Of a stretch of DNA of 64,000 nt, positions 31,670-40,960 are shown in pieces; position 1 is the stretch's first letter, and each line of letters starts with the position of its first letter. Source of the stretch: QWHO01 sp021404945 (GTDB lineage: Bacteria > Vulcanimicrobiota > Xenobia > Xenobiales > QWHO01); the NCBI GenBank assembly GCA_963169765.1, contig CAUJEN010000005.1, positions 1 to 64,000 on the forward strand, in the 5' to 3' direction. Both the position numbers and the translations under genes were made by a program. The notes beneath the pieces are model-generated. The model did no database searches. It was not told the DNA's origin and was given only the letters and a program-made list of their open reading frames with translations.

Positions 31670-32155
31670 GTGGCTGTAGAAGAAACCATTCCGGTAACCG
31701 AAGAAGGCTACCGCATGTATCAAGAGAAGCTCGAGCACCTGCGCACTGTCGTGCGCACACAAATTGCCGAGCGCATCCGCCAGGCCAAAGAGTTCGGCGA
31801 CATCAGTGAGAACGCCGAGTATGAGACGGCCAAGTCGGACCAGGCTTTTGTCGAAGGCGAGATCATCCAGCTCGAGAACCTGTTGCGCCGGGCGCGCATC
31901 ATCGATAAGACCGAGATCCAGACCAACGAGGTCAGTCTCGGCTCCACTGTCGAGGTGAAGGACGCCGGCTCCAACGAGAAGTGGGAGTTCACCCTGGTGG
32001 GCTCCAACGAGGCCGACCCCGTGCGCGGCAAGCTCTCCAACGAGTCTCCCGTGGGCGCCGCCCTGGTGGGCAAGAAGAAGGGCGAGGTCATCGAGGTCAA
32101 GGCTCCCGGCGGCCTGATGAAATACAAGGTCGTCGCTATCAAAAAGACGCTCTGA
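31670..32155 (+). CDS. greA: transcription elongation factor GreA
   Basis: A protein of 161 residues from GTG with GGGAGG just upstream. GreA rescues backtracked RNA polymerase by stimulating transcript cleavage. The N-terminal coiled coil carries the tip motif FGDISENAEYETAKSDQAFV, with the catalytic acidic residues. The C-terminal FKBP-like domain ends PVGAALVGKKKGEVIEVKAP. It is coupled to the next gene. Confidence 0.95.
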   Translation: MAVEETIPVTEEGYRMYQEKLEHLRTVVRTQIAERIRQAKEFGDISENAEYETAKSDQAFVEGEIIQLENLLRRARIIDKTEIQTNEVSLGSTVEVKDAGSNEKWEFTLVGSNEADPVRGKLSNESPVGAALVGKKKGEVIEVKAPGGLMKYKVVAIKKTL

Positions 32156-33264
32156 CACTCGAGCTTCATTCCTGCTTCGGCGAGGTGTCGCCGCAGCGCT
32201 GGGACGGCTGTCTCGACCACGGCAATCCATTCCTCTCGCACGCCTTCTTGAAGCTGTTGGAGGACAGCCGATCGGCCCACCCGGCAACGGGTTGGAGCCC
32301 GCTGCCGGTGCTGGTGGGAGAGGCGGCCGTTCCGCTCTACCTCAAGACCCACTCCTCTGGCGAGTTCATGTTTGACTGGAGCTGGGCGGAGGCTTACCAG
32401 CGGGCCGGGGGGCGCTACTATCCCAAGCTGCAGGTGGCGGTGCCCCTTTCCCCCATCCCGGGACCGCGCCTGTTGACCCGCGGCCCCCGTCGCCCGCTGG
32501 GGGCGATGCTCAAGGCCCTCACCGAGAAACTGCGCTGCTCCAGCGTCCACCTCACCTTCTGCCGCCAGGACGAGTCCGAGGAGCTTGTTCGCGAAGGCTT
32601 CGTGCAGCGGCTTGGAGTGCAATTTCACTGGCCGAACCGGGGCTACGCCTCCTTTGAGGAGTTCCTCTCCACTTTACGCTCGGACAAACGAAAGACCATC
32701 CGCCGCGAGCGACGCGACGCCCTGCGCGGCCTCGAGCTCGCCTGCCTGACCGGCAGGGACCTCAAGGAAGTCCACTGGGATGAGTTCTACCCTCTCTACA
32801 CCAGCACTTACGACCGCAAGTGGGGCAGCCCGCCGCTGACGCGGGAGTTCTTCTCGCTTCTGACCGAGCGCATGGCGGAGAAGGTCGTGCTCTTTCTGGC
32901 CTATCAGGGCCGTCGGCCGGTGGCCGGAGCCTTCAACGTGAGGGGTCGCGAGGCGCTCTACGGGCGCAACTGGGGGGCTTCCCAGGACATTCCCTTCCTG
33001 CACTTCGAGCTGTGCTACTACCAGGCCATCGACTTTGCCATCGCGGCCGGACTCGAGCGGGTCGAGGCGGGCGTGCAGGGGGCGCACAAGCTGCCCCGCG
33101 GCTACCTGCCGGTGCTCACCTACGGAGCCAGCTACTTCCGCGAGCTGGCCTTCCACGAAGTGGTGGCCCGTTACCTCGAGCGAGAGCGCCAGGACGTGCG
33201 CAGCCAGTTAGCCGCCCTGAGCCAGATGTCCCCCTATCGCCAGGCGAGCGCCCTCCACCCCTGA
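32152..33264 (+). CDS. FemAB-like GNAT-fold protein (COG3146, peptidoglycan-related)
   Basis: A protein of 370 residues. NPFLSHAFLKLLEDS, GWSPLPVLVG, FDWSWAEAYQRAGGRYYPKL and GVQFHWPNRGYASFEEFLS are characteristic of the PF04339 family, whose double GNAT fold resembles FemX/FemAB aminoacyl transferases. Its substrate is not known. The conserved start (LELHSCFGEVSPQRWD) is in frame from CTG 32152, which overlaps the greA stop as CTGA. The alternative GTG at 32185 would drop the first strand, and upstream starts lie inside greA. I therefore prefer CTG, though no strong ribosome site precedes it. Confidence 0.85.
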   Translation: MTLELHSCFGEVSPQRWDGCLDHGNPFLSHAFLKLLEDSRSAHPATGWSPLPVLVGEAAVPLYLKTHSSGEFMFDWSWAEAYQRAGGRYYPKLQVAVPLSPIPGPRLLTRGPRRPLGAMLKALTEKLRCSSVHLTFCRQDESEELVREGFVQRLGVQFHWPNRGYASFEEFLSTLRSDKRKTIRRERRDALRGLELACLTGRDLKEVHWDEFYPLYTSTYDRKWGSPPLTREFFSLLTERMAEKVVLFLAYQGRRPVAGAFNVRGREALYGRNWGASQDIPFLHFELCYYQAIDFAIAAGLERVEAGVQGAHKLPRGYLPVLTYGASYFRELAFHEVVARYLERERQDVRSQLAALSQMSPYRQASALHP

Positions 33265-33422
33265 CTCGAGCTGCCAAGCCTGGCTTTGTCCGTCCTCGAG
33301 CCGGGTGGGTGCCAGAAATGCCACGGCCCGAAGTGACTGCGTTCTTCCCTGCATGAGAGGAAAGTCCGCCTCGAATCGAGTAACGTGCAGGGCATTCTGC
33401 CTCCTGAAAGGGGATTTCTGGC

Positions 33423-35513
33423 GTGACCACCGATGTTTCCACTCTCGACGCTCTGGCCGTAAACGTCCTTCGTGGGCTGGCCATGGATGGACCACAGAAA
33501 GCCAGGGCCGGCCATCCCGGCACGGCCATGGCCTGTGCTCCCATCGGCTGGGCCCTCTACAGCAAGACGATGCGCCACAATCCGGCCAATCCGCGCTGGC
33601 ACAATCGCGACCGTTTCATTCTCTCGGCCGGGCACGCCTGCATCCTCCAGTACAGCCTGCTTCATCTCAGCGGTTACGCCATCAGTCGCGACGACCTGAT
33701 GAAGTTCCGCCAGTGGGGCAGCATCACGCCCGGTCATCCCGAGCTCTTCTATCACCTCGAGGGCGACAAGCCGCCCGCCCACTCCACGCCGGGCATCGAG
33801 ATCACCACCGGCCCCCTGGGCCAGGGCTTTGCCAACGGGGTGGGCTTTGCGTGCGCCGAGGCCTTCCTGGCGGCCAGATTCAACCGCGAGGGCTTCCCGG
33901 TGGTGGACCACCACGTCTATGCCCTCTGCTCAGACGGCGATCTGATGGAGGGCGTGTGCCAGGAGGCCGCCTCGCTGGCCGGCCACCTCAAGCTGGGCAA
34001 GCTGATCTACTTCTACGACGACAATCACATCACGATCGAGGGCGATACCCAGCTGGCCTTCACCGAGAACGTGGACCAGCGCTTCGAGGCCTACGGCTGG
34101 CACGTGCAGCGCCTGGCCAGCCCCAACGACCTCGAGGAGCTCGAGCAGGCCATCGCGCGGGCCCAGAGGGACCCGCGCCCCTCGCTCATCTCGGTGCGCA
34201 CCCACATCGCCTATCCCGCCCCCCACGCCCAGGACACGGCCGAATCCCACGGGGCCCCCCTGGGCCCCGAGGAGGTGGCGGCCACCAAGAAAATCCTGGG
34301 CCTGCCGCCCGACCAGGAGTTCTACATCCCCTCCGACGTGGCCGAGATGACCGCGGCCATCAAGGCCCGCGGCCAGAAAGCCGAGCAGGAGTGGAACGAG
34401 ATGTTCGCCCGCTACCGCCAGCAGTATCCCGACCTGGCCAGGGAATACGACCAGTGGATGCGTCGCGAGCTGCCCCCCGGTTGGGACAAGGGCCTGCCCG
34501 AGTTTCCTGCCGACCCCGGGGGGATGGCCACCCGCGAGTCCGGCGGTAAGGTGCTGACGGCACTGGCCAAAGCGGTTCCCAACCTGATCGGCGGCTCGGC
34601 CGACCTGGCGCCCTCCACCAAGACGCTGATGGACAAGAGCGCCTTTCAGGCCGAGACCCCCTCGGGGCGCAACTTCCACTTCGGCATCCGCGAGCACGCC
34701 ATGGCCGCCATGATCAACGGCATGGTGGCCCACGGGGGCGTTTTTGCCTTCGGGGCCACCTTCTTCATCTTCTCCGACTATCTGCGCCCGGCGCTGCGGC
34801 TGGCGGCCCTGTCGCACATCCCCAACATCCTGGTGTTCACCCACGACAGCATCGGGCTGGGCGAGGACGGCCCTACCCACCAGTCCATCGAGCAGTTGCC
34901 TGCCTTGAGGGCCATGATTAACTGCAGCGTCATCCGTCCTTGCGACGCCAACGAGACGCGCGAAGCCTGGAAAGCAGCCATGCTGCACCACACCGGGCCG
35001 GTGTTGCTGGTGCTGAGCCGGCAGGCGGTGCCCACTCTGGACCGCACCAATCTCGGGGCGGCCGAAGAGCTGCACAAGGGGGCTTACATCCTGGCCGAAG
35101 CCGAGATTGCCTGGGGCGACGGAACCCAGCACGGCGAGCCCGAGCTCATCCTGGTAGCCTCGGGCACCGAGGTGGCGGTCTGTCTGGAGGCGCGCAAGCT
35201 GCTCCAGGAGCAGGGCATCCCTACCCGGGTGGTCAGTATGCCCTGCTGGGAGCTCTTCGAGCAGCAGAGCGTCGAATACCAGGAGCAGGTCTTCCCGCCC
35301 AGGGTCAAGCCGCGGGTAGCCGTCGAGGCCGCCGTTGGGATGGGCTGGGAGCGCTGGATCGGGCGCCGTGGCGGCCAGGTTTGCATGACCACCTACGGAG
35401 CTTCGGCGCCTTCGAAGACCAACATGGAGAAGTTCGGTTTCACCGCCCAGAAGGTGGTCGACGAAGCGCTCTCCACCAGGGCCCGCTGGGGCATGTATGA
35501 GGATCCGCTCTAA
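33423..35513 (+). CDS. tkt: transketolase
   Basis: A protein of 696 residues from GTG. It moves two-carbon units between sugar phosphates using thiamine diphosphate. Motifs: ARAGHPGTAMA, TGPLGQGFANGVGFA, ALCSDGDLMEG followed by a distal Asn (ThDP/metal), GIREHAMAAMINGM (catalytic Glu), and DSIGLGEDGPTHQSIEQLP. It opens a five-gene pentose phosphate cluster; tal follows after two hairpins. The 158-nt upstream gap holds no clear promoter. Confidence 0.96.
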   Translation: MTTDVSTLDALAVNVLRGLAMDGPQKARAGHPGTAMACAPIGWALYSKTMRHNPANPRWHNRDRFILSAGHACILQYSLLHLSGYAISRDDLMKFRQWGSITPGHPELFYHLEGDKPPAHSTPGIEITTGPLGQGFANGVGFACAEAFLAARFNREGFPVVDHHVYALCSDGDLMEGVCQEAASLAGHLKLGKLIYFYDDNHITIEGDTQLAFTENVDQRFEAYGWHVQRLASPNDLEELEQAIARAQRDPRPSLISVRTHIAYPAPHAQDTAESHGAPLGPEEVAATKKILGLPPDQEFYIPSDVAEMTAAIKARGQKAEQEWNEMFARYRQQYPDLAREYDQWMRRELPPGWDKGLPEFPADPGGMATRESGGKVLTALAKAVPNLIGGSADLAPSTKTLMDKSAFQAETPSGRNFHFGIREHAMAAMINGMVAHGGVFAFGATFFIFSDYLRPALRLAALSHIPNILVFTHDSIGLGEDGPTHQSIEQLPALRAMINCSVIRPCDANETREAWKAAMLHHTGPVLLVLSRQAVPTLDRTNLGAAEELHKGAYILAEAEIAWGDGTQHGEPELILVASGTEVAVCLEARKLLQEQGIPTRVVSMPCWELFEQQSVEYQEQVFPPRVKPRVAVEAAVGMGWERWIGRRGGQVCMTTYGASAPSKTNMEKFGFTAQKVVDEALSTRARWGMYEDPL

Positions 35514-35536
35514 ACGATCTCGCAGCTGACAACGCG

Positions 35537-35585
35537 GCCGCGCTTCTGCGCGGCTCGTGCGAACCCGAAGCGCATCGAGCGCTTC
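35537..35585. promoter_or_regulatory. two consecutive hairpins between tkt and tal
   Basis: GCCGCGC/GCGCGGC (35537-35543 and 35548-35554) and GAAGCGC/GCGCTTC (35567-35573 and 35579-35585) each form a perfect 7-bp stem. Neither has a U-tract. They could act in processing or partial attenuation and so set different tkt and tal levels. Confidence 0.4.
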
Positions 35586-35610
35586 CCGGTAAGAAAGGGG
35601 CTTGAGGACG

Positions 35611-36747
35611 ATGGCAAATCCACTGCAAGAGCTGTTCGACAAGGGGGGCGTGAGCGTCTGGTATGACTCGCTCAGCCGGGCCATGCTGCAATCGGGCTCG
35701 CTCCAGAAGATGATCGACGAGGATGGCCTGCGGGGTCAGACCTCCAATCCGACCATCTTTCAGGGCGCCATCAGCAAGGGGAAAGATTACGACCAGCAGA
35801 GCCTGGAGCTGGCCCGGCAGGGCAAGAGCACCGAGGAGATCGCCTGGGAGCTGATGATCACCGACGTTCAGGCGGCCTGTGACAAGTTTCGCCCCCTTTA
35901 CGACAAGACCTCGGGTCAAGACGGATTCGTCAGCCTCGAGCTGCATCCGGGTTATGCGCATGAGAGCGAGAAGAGCCTGACCCAGGCTCGCGAGCTGCAC
36001 GCTCGCGTGAACCGCCCCAACTTGATGATCAAAGTTCCCGGCACCAAAGAGGGTCTGCCGGTGGCCGAGGCCCTGCTCTTCGAGGGGGTCAACGTCAACG
36101 TGACCTTGCTCTTTGCCGTCCAGCGCTACGACGAGGTGATGCAAGCTTATCTTCGGGCCATCGAGAAACGTTTGGCCGCGGGCAAGAGCCTGGACCGCAT
36201 CGCCTCGGTGGCCAGCTTCTTCGTCAGCCGCGTGGACAGCGAGGCGGACAAGCGCCTGGACAGGCTGGCTCAGGAGAAGCCCGAGCTGGCAGCTCGCATC
36301 GCTCCGCTCCACGGTCAGATCGCGGTGGCCAACGCTCATCGCGCTTACGCTCACTTCCTCAAGTCCTTCAGCGGGCCTCGCTGGGAGAAGCTGGCTGCCG
36401 CCGGGGCGCGCGTGCAGCGTCCCCTGTGGGCTTCCACCTCGACCAAGAACAAGGCCTACTCGGATACCCTTTATGTGCGCGAGCTGATCGGTCCCCACTG
36501 CGTGAACACGATGCCGCTTGAGACGGTGGACGCCTGGCGCGACCACGGGGTGGCCGAGACCACTTTGACGGCCGACAACCTCAAGAAATACGAAGCTGCC
36601 CTCGCGGAGCTGGCAGCCGTGGGAGTGGACCTGGATGACATCTGTCTTAACACCCTCGAGGTGGAAGGCGTGAAGAAGTTCGCCGACTCGTTTTCCGAGC
36701 TGCTGGGGGCGGTGGAGAAGAACGTCCATCAGTTGCAGAGCTCCTGA
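35611..36747 (+). CDS. tal: transaldolase
   Basis: A protein of 378 residues. It transfers a dihydroxyacetone unit between sugar phosphates. GVSVWYDSLSRAMLQSG, GQTSNPTIFQGAI, LMIKVPGTKEGLPVAE (Schiff-base Lys), VNVNVTLLFAVQRYDEV and LWASTSTKNKAYSDTLYV match the long transaldolase subfamily of cyanobacteria and actinobacteria. I use ATG 35611; the TTG at 35602 is within the ribosome-site region. Its stop overlaps the zwf start by one base. Confidence 0.94.
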   Translation: MANPLQELFDKGGVSVWYDSLSRAMLQSGSLQKMIDEDGLRGQTSNPTIFQGAISKGKDYDQQSLELARQGKSTEEIAWELMITDVQAACDKFRPLYDKTSGQDGFVSLELHPGYAHESEKSLTQARELHARVNRPNLMIKVPGTKEGLPVAEALLFEGVNVNVTLLFAVQRYDEVMQAYLRAIEKRLAAGKSLDRIASVASFFVSRVDSEADKRLDRLAQEKPELAARIAPLHGQIAVANAHRAYAHFLKSFSGPRWEKLAAAGARVQRPLWASTSTKNKAYSDTLYVRELIGPHCVNTMPLETVDAWRDHGVAETTLTADNLKKYEAALAELAAVGVDLDDICLNTLEVEGVKKFADSFSELLGAVEKNVHQLQSS

Positions 36748-38267
36748 TGAGCCCGGCCATCCTCGACAATCCCCTGCGCGAAGGCCTGGAGCAGACGCGG
36801 GCCTCCGACCCCTGCGTCATGGTCATCTTCGGCGCCTCGGGAGACCTGACTAGCCGCAAGCTGGTGCCGGCCCTTTACGAGCTGGCCGAGGCCAACCTGT
36901 TGCCGGCCAACTTCGCGGTGGTAGGCGTTTCACGCACCAAGCTCAGCGACGAGGAATTTCGCACCCGGGTCACCCCTGACGGAGTGGAGTCGCACACCAA
37001 CTGGCACAACCTGGTCAAGGGCTTCTCCTACCTGGCCGGGGGGTATGACCAGCCCGAGACCTATCAGGAGCTCAAGACCCGTCTGGAGGAGCTGGACGAG
37101 AGCCTGGGCACCGGCGGCAATCGGCTATTTTATCTGGCGGTGCCGCCCGAGGCCTTCTCGGTCATCTCCGATCAACTGGGGGCGGCCGGGCTGAGCGAGC
37201 CAGGCAAGCCAAACGCCTGGGTCCGCCTGATCGTGGAGAAGCCTTTTGGCCACGATCTCGATTCGGCGCGCAAGCTCAACCGCGAGCTTCAGCGGGTCTT
37301 CGAGGAGGGCCAGATCTACCGTATCGACCACTACCTGGGCAAGGAAACCGTCCAGAACATCCTGACCCTGCGCTTTGCCAACGGCATCTTCGAGCCCCTC
37401 TGGAACCGTCGCTACATCGACAACGTGCAGATCACCGCGGCCGAGTCCCTCGGCGTGGGCGAGCGAGCCGGCTATTACAACCAGTCCGGTGCTCTGCGAG
37501 ACATGCTGCAGAACCACCTGATGCAGATCCTGGCGCTGGTAGCCATGGAGTGCCCCATCTCCAATGACGCCGACGACATTCGCGACGAGAAAGGTAAGGT
37601 GTGTCGGGCTCTGCGCCACTACACCCCGCTGGAGGTGGATGACAATGCCGTGCGGGGCCAGTATGGCCCGGGCTTTATCGAGGGCCAGAAGGTGCCGGGG
37701 TTCTTCGAGGAGCCCAAGATCCCGGCCGATTCTCGCACCGAGACCTACGCCGCGGCCCGCATCTTCGTGGACAACTGGCGCTGGCACGACGTGCCCTTCT
37801 TCCTTCGCACGGGCAAGCGGCTGGCCCGCAAGATGACCGAAGTCGCCCTGACCTTCAAGAAGGTGCCCCATCGCATCTTCGACAACGGTAGCGGCGAGCT
37901 CGAGCCCAACGTGCTGCTCTTGCGCATCGACCCGGACGAGGGCATTTCGCTGCGCTTCGGCACCAAGATGCCCGGCCTGACCACCCAGATCCGCTGGGTC
38001 AACATGGACTTCCAGTACGGCACTTCCTTTGCCCGGCCCTCTCCGCTGGCTTACGAGCGCCTGATCCATGACTGCCTGGTGGGCGACCCGACTCTGTTTA
38101 CCCGGGCCGACTCCATCGAAGCGTGCTGGGCGGCTTTCGACCCTATCCTGGCCCGCTGGTCCGATCCCGCTTCGGGGGCGGTTCCAAGCTATGAGGCCGG
38201 CTCCAGCGGCCCGCGCGAGGCGGAGACCTGGATGGAAGACCAGGGTCGCTACTGGAGAAAGCTCTGA
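36747..38267 (+). CDS. zwf: glucose-6-phosphate 1-dehydrogenase
   Basis: A protein of 506 residues. It oxidises glucose-6-phosphate with NADP+ in the first step of the oxidative pentose phosphate pathway. FGASGDLTSRKLVPALYEL binds the cofactor; RIDHYLGKETVQN is the active site; RNRELQ-like and FLRTGKRLARK segments complete the substrate pocket. TGATG overlaps join it to tal and opcA. Confidence 0.96.
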   Translation: MSPAILDNPLREGLEQTRASDPCVMVIFGASGDLTSRKLVPALYELAEANLLPANFAVVGVSRTKLSDEEFRTRVTPDGVESHTNWHNLVKGFSYLAGGYDQPETYQELKTRLEELDESLGTGGNRLFYLAVPPEAFSVISDQLGAAGLSEPGKPNAWVRLIVEKPFGHDLDSARKLNRELQRVFEEGQIYRIDHYLGKETVQNILTLRFANGIFEPLWNRRYIDNVQITAAESLGVGERAGYYNQSGALRDMLQNHLMQILALVAMECPISNDADDIRDEKGKVCRALRHYTPLEVDDNAVRGQYGPGFIEGQKVPGFFEEPKIPADSRTETYAAARIFVDNWRWHDVPFFLRTGKRLARKMTEVALTFKKVPHRIFDNGSGELEPNVLLLRIDPDEGISLRFGTKMPGLTTQIRWVNMDFQYGTSFARPSPLAYERLIHDCLVGDPTLFTRADSIEACWAAFDPILARWSDPASGAVPSYEAGSSGPREAETWMEDQGRYWRKL

Positions 38268-39442
38268 TGAAGCCGCAGGATGTGGCCGGGGTTCTGGTGG
38301 GTGAAGTGCATCCGGTCAACGTGAGCAAGACCCGCCAGGAGCTTTCGCGACTGTGGGATGAGGCCATCATCAAGTTTGGCACCGACCGGATGCGCCTGTC
38401 CACTCTGAACCTGGTCACCGTGCTCACCGGTCCCGACGAGCTGCCATGCATCGGCGAGGACCTGCGCTCGCTCTGCTCCCACTATCCGGCCCGGGTCTTC
38501 GCGGTGGTGCTCGACCCTGAGGGGACGGGCGAGATGGCCGGGTGGTACTCGGTCAACTGCAACGGCAGTCAGGTCTACCAGGAGCAGCTGACGCTGCATC
38601 TTCCGGGAGAGACCGATCGCCAGCTGCCCAGCCTGCTCGCCCCTCTCTACCACGGCGATCAGCCTGTGTTCCTGTGGTGGCGAGGCAGGCCGGGTTTTGC
38701 TCATCCCCTCTGGGAGCGGCTGGCCGATCAGGCCGACCGCATCGTGGTGGACACCTCCCACGGGGCGGGCCTGCTCGCAGATCTCAACCGCCAGGTGCGC
38801 GATCCCTACCATCAAGAGCTGGCTTTCTCGGACCTGGAATGGACCCGGCAGGCTCGCTGGCGAAACCTCCTGGCCGGACTCTACGACCGTCCGGGCGCGA
38901 GCGAGCATCTCAAGAAGGTTTCCCGGCTGGAGATCGGCTTTGTGCCTGGACCCGAGCGAGCCGAGTCGGCGCCTCTCTATATGGCGGGCTGGCTGGCCTC
39001 GCGGCTGGGCTGGTCGGTAGAGAAGTCGCTCGGGGAGGGGCACGCCGTATTCCGTTCCGGTGCGGGTCGAGCCATCGAGTTCGTGCTCCAGAACGAAGAA
39101 GGACCGGATGTCCTGAAAAACCGTCTGCTCTACGTGCGTCTCGACGCAACTCCGGTCGGGTGTTGCTATGGAGTCTACCGCAAGCCCGAGAACCCCCGTG
39201 TCTACGTGTCCCAGGTCTCGGGAGAGGAAACCGTGCACAGCACCGCGATGCCATCCGGGTTCGTGGCCGCCAGCACCCTCCTGCGCAGTCCCCCGCGGAG
39301 CGCTGAGAACGACGTTTTCATGCCTTTCGCCGAGCAGCTGAATCTGATAGCGGCCGAGCTCGAGGTCTTCACCCGACAGTCGCTCTTCGAGCGCTCGCTG
39401 GCCGCAGCGGCCGAGATTTTGGGAGCCGCGGTGACCAGATGA
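38267..39442 (+). CDS. opcA: glucose-6-phosphate dehydrogenase assembly protein OpcA
   Basis: A protein of 391 residues. OpcA binds G6PDH and activates it; in cyanobacteria this is redox-controlled. FGTDRMRLSTLNLVTV, HYPARVFAVVLDP, VFLWWRGRPGF, DTSHGAGLLADL and SRLEIGFVPGPE follow the family order. Its presence between zwf and pgl matches the cyanobacterial and actinobacterial arrangement. Start overlaps the zwf stop by one base; stop overlaps pgl by four. Confidence 0.9.
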   Translation: MKPQDVAGVLVGEVHPVNVSKTRQELSRLWDEAIIKFGTDRMRLSTLNLVTVLTGPDELPCIGEDLRSLCSHYPARVFAVVLDPEGTGEMAGWYSVNCNGSQVYQEQLTLHLPGETDRQLPSLLAPLYHGDQPVFLWWRGRPGFAHPLWERLADQADRIVVDTSHGAGLLADLNRQVRDPYHQELAFSDLEWTRQARWRNLLAGLYDRPGASEHLKKVSRLEIGFVPGPERAESAPLYMAGWLASRLGWSVEKSLGEGHAVFRSGAGRAIEFVLQNEEGPDVLKNRLLYVRLDATPVGCCYGVYRKPENPRVYVSQVSGEETVHSTAMPSGFVAASTLLRSPPRSAENDVFMPFAEQLNLIAAELEVFTRQSLFERSLAAAAEILGAAVTR

Positions 39443-40134
39443 CACGTGACATCCAGGTGGTGCAGGATCTCGAAGCGGTCGCTCGGGGGGCTCTGACCCA
39501 GCTGCGCCGTCTGCTCGATTCCTCCCCGGCAGGCCCGTTTCGCATCGCTCTGTCGGGCGGCTCCACGCCCCGGCATCTTTATCAGCTGATGGCCGAATCC
39601 ACCCTGCCCTGGGAGCGGATTCACCTGTTCTGGGGGGATGAGCGGTGCGTGCCCCCGGACCACAAGGACTCCAACTATCGCATGACGCGCGAGGCGATGC
39701 TCGACCGCCTCCAGCTCCCCGATTCGCAGGTGCACCGCTGGCAGGCCGAGCTCGACCCCGACGAGGCGGCTCGTCTCTACGACAAGACCTTGAAGAGCGA
39801 GTTTGGGGCCGACTGGCCGCAATTCGACCTCATGTGGCTGGGGATGGGTGACGATGGCCACACGGCCAGCCTGTTCCCCGGCTCGCCCGCGCTCGAGCGC
39901 ACCGATGTCGCGGCGGTTGCCAACTACATCGAGAAGTTCGAAAGTCACCGCCTGACGCTCACCTTTCCGGCCATCAACGCTTCCCGCCACGTCACCTTGC
40001 TGATCGCGGGCGCGGGCAAGGCCGGGGTCTTGCCCGAAGCGCTGCACAGCGACCATTACCCCGTCTCGCGCGTGCATGGCACCCAGTCCACCCTGTTCCT
40101 GCTCGACCAGGCGGCTGCAGCCCAACTGGGTTAA
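39439..40134 (+). CDS. pgl: 6-phosphogluconolactonase
   Basis: A protein of 231 residues. It hydrolyses the G6PDH product to 6-phosphogluconate. ALSGGSTPRHLYQLMA, HLFWGDERCVPPDHKDSNYR and LGMGDDGHTASLFPG are the DevB/SOL motifs. It ends the operon; a gnd gene is not in this window. Confidence 0.94.
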   Translation: MTRDIQVVQDLEAVARGALTQLRRLLDSSPAGPFRIALSGGSTPRHLYQLMAESTLPWERIHLFWGDERCVPPDHKDSNYRMTREAMLDRLQLPDSQVHRWQAELDPDEAARLYDKTLKSEFGADWPQFDLMWLGMGDDGHTASLFPGSPALERTDVAAVANYIEKFESHRLTLTFPAINASRHVTLLIAGAGKAGVLPEALHSDHYPVSRVHGTQSTLFLLDQAAAAQLG

Positions 40135-40135
40135 T

Positions 40136-40207
40136 GTGCTCGCACACACCATCTGACGAACGCGCCGGATCTGCGTTCCAGCGCCTCGTACCAAAGGCCT
40201 TGCACTT
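40136..40207. repeat. palindromic repeat element, copy A
   Basis: Shares CTGACGAACGCGCCGG and GCGTTCCAGCGC, then GGCCTTGCACTT, in the same order with copy B at 40961-41043. The inner palindrome is imperfect here and the left arm of the second hairpin is missing. It starts right at the pgl stop. Confidence 0.6.
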
Positions 40208-40297
40208 GAATCGGAACACCTCTTCTCCGCCCGGCAGGTGCTCTCGCAGGTGGTGCTGCGGGCCGCCCGGGTTGCTTACCCCGAGTCCCTGAAAGAC

Positions 40298-40873
40298 TCA
40301 GGAAAGCGGGAGATCCTGGTAGAGCTGCGCCAGGGGCAGGCTGACCCCGAGCGATTCGAGCTCGAGGGAGTCCTCGAGCGACAGGTAGCCTTTCCATTCC
40401 CAATTGTCGCCGTTGGCCCGCAAATGGCGCTCGACGAACGTCTTGTCCTGAGCGATGAGCACGTACTCCACGAAGGACGGCAGGGCTTGATAGTGGCGGA
40501 ACTTCTCGCCCCGATCGTAGCTCTCGGTGGAGGGCGAGAGGACCTCCACGATCAAACGGGCATCCGTCAGGGTATCCGTTCGCTCTGGGTAGAGGGGAAG
40601 CTTTCCGCAGACGACGATCAGGTCCGGGTAGGTGAAAAGCTTGTGCTGTTTGACGAACAGGCGCACATCCGACTGGAACAGCTGACAGGTCGTTCCCGCG
40701 AGTTTGTCGCCCAGGGAACGGACCAGATTGGAGAGGATACGGTTGTGGTTCAGCGAGCCGCCCGTCATCGCGAAGATTTCGCCGTCGCAATACTCGCTGC
40801 GCATCTCGGCCGACTCTTCCAGCCGCAGGTACTCTTCGGGCGTGAAACGACGCCGTTCGCGGTAACCGAGCAT
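40298..40873 (-). CDS. Uma2-family (DUF820) putative restriction-endonuclease-fold protein
   Basis: A protein of 191 residues. FTPEEYLRLEESAEMRSEY, DGEIFAMTGGSLNHNRI, LFTYPDLIVVCGKL and DARLIVEVLSPSTESYDRGE are the Uma2 signature, with a PD-(D/E)xK-type core (D in YPDL, E in VEVLS). These genes are abundant in cyanobacteria and some other phyla; their biological role is unsettled. GAGAGG precedes the ATG at 40873. It is bracketed by two copies of a palindromic repeat. Confidence 0.88.
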   Translation of the reverse strand: MLGYRERRRFTPEEYLRLEESAEMRSEYCDGEIFAMTGGSLNHNRILSNLVRSLGDKLAGTTCQLFQSDVRLFVKQHKLFTYPDLIVVCGKLPLYPERTDTLTDARLIVEVLSPSTESYDRGEKFRHYQALPSFVEYVLIAQDKTFVERHLRANGDNWEWKGYLSLEDSLELESLGVSLPLAQLYQDLPLS

Positions 40874-40960
40874 TGAAGCTAAGTTCGACCTCTCTCCTGG
40901 CGCTCCCGCAAGAAGGCGCGCAACTCCTGACGTTGGTGAATGCGCTCGCACTTTGGTCTT

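Noticed and set aside
33355..33370. RNase P RNA-like string GAGGAAAGTCCGCC ahead of tkt
   Set aside because: The gap to tkt is only 158 bp and lacks the rest of an RNase P RNA, which needs over 300 nt.
33930..35684. 584-codon minus-strand frame
   Set aside because: Antisense to transketolase and without recognisable motifs.
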